Source of the DNA: Amycolatopsis tucumanensis
GTDB taxonomy: Bacteria > Actinomycetota > Actinomycetes > Mycobacteriales > Pseudonocardiaceae
NCBI RefSeq assembly: GCF_021654135.1
Contig: NZ_JAKGSD010000037.1
Location: 20,627-84,626 of the forward strand
Length of the DNA stretch: 64,000 nucleotides
Direction of reading: 5' to 3'
In this document: positions 61,175 through 64,000 of the stretch, piece after piece
Numbering within the stretch: the stretch's first letter is position 1
How the letters are laid out: each line of letters begins with the position of its first letter
The notes under the pieces: generated by a model
Told to the model about the DNA's origin: nothing
What the model saw: only the letters and a program-made list of their open reading frames with translations
Database searches by the model: none
Program-made: the position numbers and the translations under genes

Positions 61175-63803
61175 TCGCGAGCTCCGCGGCGCGCTCGGCG
61201 GCGTCGGTCTCGTCCTCCGCATCGGCCTCGGCGGCGTGCAGGAACCAGCGGAGGGCTTCCTCGGTGCGGTCGGCCGCGACGAGGTTGTCCGCGTAGGCGT
61301 AGAACAGCCGGGCACTCCACGGGTCGCGCTTGCGCGGGTCGAGGTCGTCGCCCTGCAGGGAGACCACGGCGGCGTCCACCTGGCCGAGGTCGCGCCGCGC
61401 CCCGGCGGCGACGATCTTCAGCTCGATCTCGACGTCGCGCGGCAGCTTGCGGCCCTGCATCTCCTTGGCGAGGTCGAGGGCCCGCTCGGGGCGGCCGAGG
61501 GCGCGCTCGGCGTCGGCAATGACGGCGATGTGCTGGTCGGTGTGGGTCATCCGGCGGACGGCCCGCAGCTCGGCCAGGGCTTCCTGCCAGCGGCCGGCGT
61601 GGTAGGACACCAGGCCGAGCGCCTCGCGGACGATGGGGATCCGGGAGGCGCGGGTCTTGGCGTACTTGGCGTGCGCCAGGGCGGCCTCCGGGTCGGTGTC
61701 GATGAGGTTGCCCGCCGCGACGAGGTGCTTGCCGACGGTCTCGGCGAGCGACTTCGGCAGGGAGCGCAGCTCGCGCCGGACGTCCGGGTCGAGGTCGCTG
61801 TACTCGATGTCCTCCGGCAGTTCCGGAGCTTCGAGCAGTTCCCGCGCGAGGGCCGCGTCGTCGAGATCCCGGCCACCCCGCTTCCCGCGGCGGTCGTCGG
61901 ACCGGCGCTCCGCACGGCGCGCGTCACGGAACTCGGCGTCGGCGATCTCGACGTCGTCCTCACGCGCGACCGGCGAGGCGACCTGCTCGATGGTGTCGTC
62001 CTCGTCGAAGCCGTCAGCGAGGTCCTCGTCGGCGGTGGCGTCGTCCGGAAGGTTCGCAGCGGGCCTACCCGCGGCACTGTCGCCGGCGGAGCCGACGCGC
62101 TTGCCGGGCTTGCCCGCGGTGTCGTCGCCGCCGGTGCCGGCGCCCTCTCCGGGCCTGCCTGCCGCGTCCTCATCGGCGATGCCAGCACCCTCATCGGGCC
62201 CGTCCGTGTCGGCGCTTCCGTCCCGGGTGTCCGCAGCGCGGTCCTCGGCAGCGCGGTCCTCGTAGGTGCTGTCGTCACCGGCGGCGCCGGTAGCGTCCAC
62301 GAGGTCGGCGCCGGTCGCGTCCGCCTGGTCGGCGCGGGTCGCGTCCGCCTGGTCGGCGACCTCGCCTTCGCTGATCGTGGCGGCCGTAGAACTGCTGGTC
62401 ACCACGTCGTCTGCGGAGTTCCGAGCCGGAGCCTCGTCCAGCCGCTCCTCCGCTGTCTCCGCGGCAGCCTCGGACCGTTCGTCGCGCTTCCAACCCGACC
62501 GGTCGCCACGATCGAACTGCCGACCGGCACGGTCGCCACGCTCGAAGCGACCACCGGAACGGTCGTCGCGCACGAACCGGCCGCCAGAACGGTCGTCGCG
62601 CTCGAAACGGCCACCGGAGCGGTCGTCGCGCTCGAAGCGGCCACTGGCGCGGTCGTCGCCGGGCTTGCGGGCCGGCCGGTCGCCCCGGTCGAACTTGCCG
62701 CGCGTCCGGCTGGAGTCGCGGTCGTCGAAGCGGCGCCCGCCCGACCTGGTGCCGTCACGGCGCGGGCCGGAACGGTCGTCGTCCCGCTTGCCGTAGCCGC
62801 CGCCACGCCGGTCGTCGTCGCGCTTCCAGCCCGGCCGCTCCCCACGACGCTCGTCGAAGGACCGCCCGCCACGGTTGTCGAAGGACCGCTCACCACGGTT
62901 GAAGTCGCGACGCTCGCCACCACGGCCCTCGGAAGAGCGACCGCCGCGGTCGAAGTCACGACGCTCGCCGCGGGCCTCGGCGGGCCGGCCACCACGGTCG
63001 AAGGAGCGGCCACCGCGCTGATCGTCACGCCCGCCACGGTTGTCGAACGAACGCTCACCACGCTTGTCGTCGCGGTTCCAGCCACCACGGCCCTCGGAGG
63101 GCCGGCCACCACGCCGGTCATCCCGCCCGCCGCGACTGTCGTCACGATTCCAGCCACCGCGGCTCTCGGACGAACGCCCGCCGCGGTTGTGGTCGCGGTT
63201 CCAGCCGCCACGCCCCTCGGACGGGCGACCTCCGCGGTTGTCGAACGAACGCTCACCGCGCTTGTCGTCCCGGTTCCAGCCGCCGCGTCCCTCGGCGGAG
63301 CGGTCACCGCGCTTGTCATCACGGTTCCAGCCACTACGGCCCTCGAAGGAGCGGTCGCCGCGGTTGTCGTCACGGTTCGAGCTACCGCGTCCCTCGGAGG
63401 AGCGGCCGCCGCGGTTGTTATCACGGTTCCAACCGCCGCGTCCCTCGGACGGGCGACCGCCGCGGTTGTCATCACGGTTCCAGCCGCCGCGGCGGGGCTC
63501 GTCTCGGTTCCAGCCCGGGCGGTCGCCGCGCCGGTCGTCGGCGCCGCGGTTGTTCCCGCGGCGGTCGTCGTCGCGGTTCCAGCTCGAGCGGTTGCTCTCG
63601 CCGCCTCGGCGGTCGCCGAAGTCGCGTCCGCCGGATCGCTTGTCGTCCTGCCGGCCAAATCCGCCCGACCGGTCACCCTGTCCCGCCTTGCCACGCGGGG
63701 TGCCTCGCTGCGCTCCCGATCGTCCTGCGCCGGGAGCCGTATCGCGGCGCCGGGGGCGATCGGATGCAGCGCCGTCGAAGTCGCGCCGCCCGAAGTCCGC
63801 CAC
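61167..63803 (-). CDS. Large RGG-rich disordered protein with C-terminal TPR domain
   Basis: 878 residues from GTG 63803 (AGGAGG five bases upstream). Residues 1-440 are very rich in Arg, Gly, Asp and Asn, with about 11 copies of GWNRDD-like blocks and four GRFERDDRSG copies. Residues 441-645 are acidic, with ADATxADQADAT repeats. Residues 646-878 are helical (ALAHAKYAKTRASRIPIVREALG, AERALGRPERALDLAKEM) and fit TPRs, matching the short TPR protein Rv1691 at this position in mycobacteria. The first gene downstream of the rRNA operon. RGG domains bind RNA and condense; a role in RNA or ribosome biology is a hypothesis. Confidence 0.85.
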   Translation of the reverse strand: MADFGRRDFDGAASDRPRRRDTAPGAGRSGAQRGTPRGKAGQGDRSGGFGRQDDKRSGGRDFGDRRGGESNRSSWNRDDDRRGNNRGADDRRGDRPGWNRDEPRRGGWNRDDNRGGRPSEGRGGWNRDNNRGGRSSEGRGSSNRDDNRGDRSFEGRSGWNRDDKRGDRSAEGRGGWNRDDKRGERSFDNRGGRPSEGRGGWNRDHNRGGRSSESRGGWNRDDSRGGRDDRRGGRPSEGRGGWNRDDKRGERSFDNRGGRDDQRGGRSFDRGGRPAEARGERRDFDRGGRSSEGRGGERRDFNRGERSFDNRGGRSFDERRGERPGWKRDDDRRGGGYGKRDDDRSGPRRDGTRSGGRRFDDRDSSRTRGKFDRGDRPARKPGDDRASGRFERDDRSGGRFERDDRSGGRFVRDDRSGGRFERGDRAGRQFDRGDRSGWKRDERSEAAAETAEERLDEAPARNSADDVVTSSSTAATISEGEVADQADATRADQADATGADLVDATGAAGDDSTYEDRAAEDRAADTRDGSADTDGPDEGAGIADEDAAGRPGEGAGTGGDDTAGKPGKRVGSAGDSAAGRPAANLPDDATADEDLADGFDEDDTIEQVASPVAREDDVEIADAEFRDARRAERRSDDRRGKRGGRDLDDAALARELLEAPELPEDIEYSDLDPDVRRELRSLPKSLAETVGKHLVAAGNLIDTDPEAALAHAKYAKTRASRIPIVREALGLVSYHAGRWQEALAELRAVRRMTHTDQHIAVIADAERALGRPERALDLAKEMQGRKLPRDVEIELKIVAAGARRDLGQVDAAVVSLQGDDLDPRKRDPWSARLFYAYADNLVAADRTEEALRWFLHAAEADAEDETDAAERAAELANG
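62768..63623 (-). repeat. In-gene repeats encoding GWNRDD/RGGRS units
   Basis: About a dozen degenerate units of roughly 50-80 bp, each encoding WNRDD(N/K)RG(G/E)RS(F/S)EGRGG-like residues, lie in the 5' part of the TPR gene. Their similarity at DNA level suggests growth by slippage or unequal crossing-over; copy number probably varies between strains. Not CRISPR: units are contiguous coding sequence with no spacers. Confidence 0.85.
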
Positions 63804-63849
63804 CTGGGCCTCCTCTTTCTAGGTTGTGAAGATCAGTAAACGCACCAAA

Positions 63850-63887
63850 GGCCCGTCAGGCGAGCCAATCGGCTATCCTAACGGGCC
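63850..63887 (-). terminator. rRNA operon terminator
   Basis: GGCCCGT (63850-63856) and ACGGGCC (63881-63887) form the outer stem around an inner AGCC-GATT-GGCT stem. On the minus strand TTTGGTGCGTTT follows. It lies 12 bases after the 5S 3' end, as expected for rrn termination, and before the TPR gene, whose promoter must lie in the 46 bases to 63804 or in read-through. Confidence 0.75.
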
Positions 63888-63899
63888 CTTGGGAAAGGG

Positions 63900-64000
63900 T
63901 GTTCGGCGGTGTCCTACTCTCCCACACCCGCGGGGGTGCAGTACTATCGGCGCTGGCAGGCTTAGCTTCCGGGTTCGGAATGGGACCGGGCGTTTCCCTG
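63900..64000 (-). rRNA. rrf: 5S ribosomal RNA, 3' portion (5' end beyond the window)
   Basis: The minus strand carries CCCGGTCCCATTCCGAACCC, GGAAGCTAAGCCTG and GGGAGAGTAGGACACCGCC, the universal 5S core. About 100 of 117-120 bases are present; the missing bases are the 5' end. The 3' end is set at about 63900 by pairing convention. A 16S-23S-5S operon presumably lies to the right of the window on the same strand. Confidence 0.95.

Noticed and set aside
62399..63839. Repeat array in the TPR gene as possible CRISPR
   Set aside because: Units are contiguous, in frame, and encode a regular peptide; there are no unique spacers and no cas genes.

Overview
The window is very GC-rich, densely coded actinobacterial chromosome. 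The codon bias, the GTGA/ATGA stop-start overlaps and the gene order point to Pseudonocardiaceae, most likely Amycolatopsis or a close relative; this is inference from content, not a database match. The right half (about 32.7-63.8 kb) follows the order of the Mycobacterium tuberculosis Rv1691-Rv1713 region, apart from inserted blocks: TPR protein, HAD phosphatase, small protein, tlyA, nadK, recN, steA, steB/mctB, pyrG, NUDIX, xerD, parA, scpA, scpB, rluB, cmk, der. The extreme right edge is the 3' part of a 5S rRNA on the minus strand, so an rRNA operon lies just beyond it.

Left accessory half. 1-653: truncated Y-family polymerase with an Ile at the steric-gate position. 0.66-4.65 kb: CitMHS transporter plus a two-gene AtuA-like (DUF1446) enzyme, divergent from a LysR regulator. 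4.57-10.3 kb: copper amine oxidase and APC permease, divergent from a second, frameshifted APC permease and an IclR regulator. 10.4-15.5 kb: small metabolic genes, including a second-type diaminopimelate decarboxylase whose ribosome-binding site sits in a hairpin. 15.5-22.6 kb: LysR/gamma-glutamyltransferase pair with a perfect T-N11-A palindrome, followed by a complete peptide ABC importer. 22.6-27.3 kb: xylose-type sugar ABC importer, ROK regulator and twin 19-bp operators. 27.5-32.6 kb: an M1 metallopeptidase overlapping a 1286-residue Pls-type NRPS (A-T-membrane-beta-helix domains) whose pocket residues read like a lysine code; I consider this the most interesting system here.

Conserved half with insertions. 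der-plsC-cmk form one overlapping operon. A 7.6-kb block (35.6-43.2 kb) then separates cmk from rluB. It holds a KhtT/KhtU-like K+/H+ antiporter, an ArsC-like protein with tandem copies of its own 3' end, RecQ, a frameshifted ECF sigma factor with a SnoaL-like tail, a DUF899 protein and an MFS exporter. xerD, parA, a ribbon-helix-helix protein, scpA, scpB and rluB form a chromosome-segregation run. aroA and two luciferase-like oxidoreductases lie between pyrG and steB. steAB, recN, nadK, tlyA and a large RGG-rich TPR protein lead up to the rRNA operon.

No stretch longer than 300 bases lacks a gene. The largest gaps (7901-8142, 37323-37595, 53923-54151) hold a divergent promoter region, a tandem repeat, and a repeat plus terminator, respectively. 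No tRNA, IS element, prophage or CRISPR array was seen.
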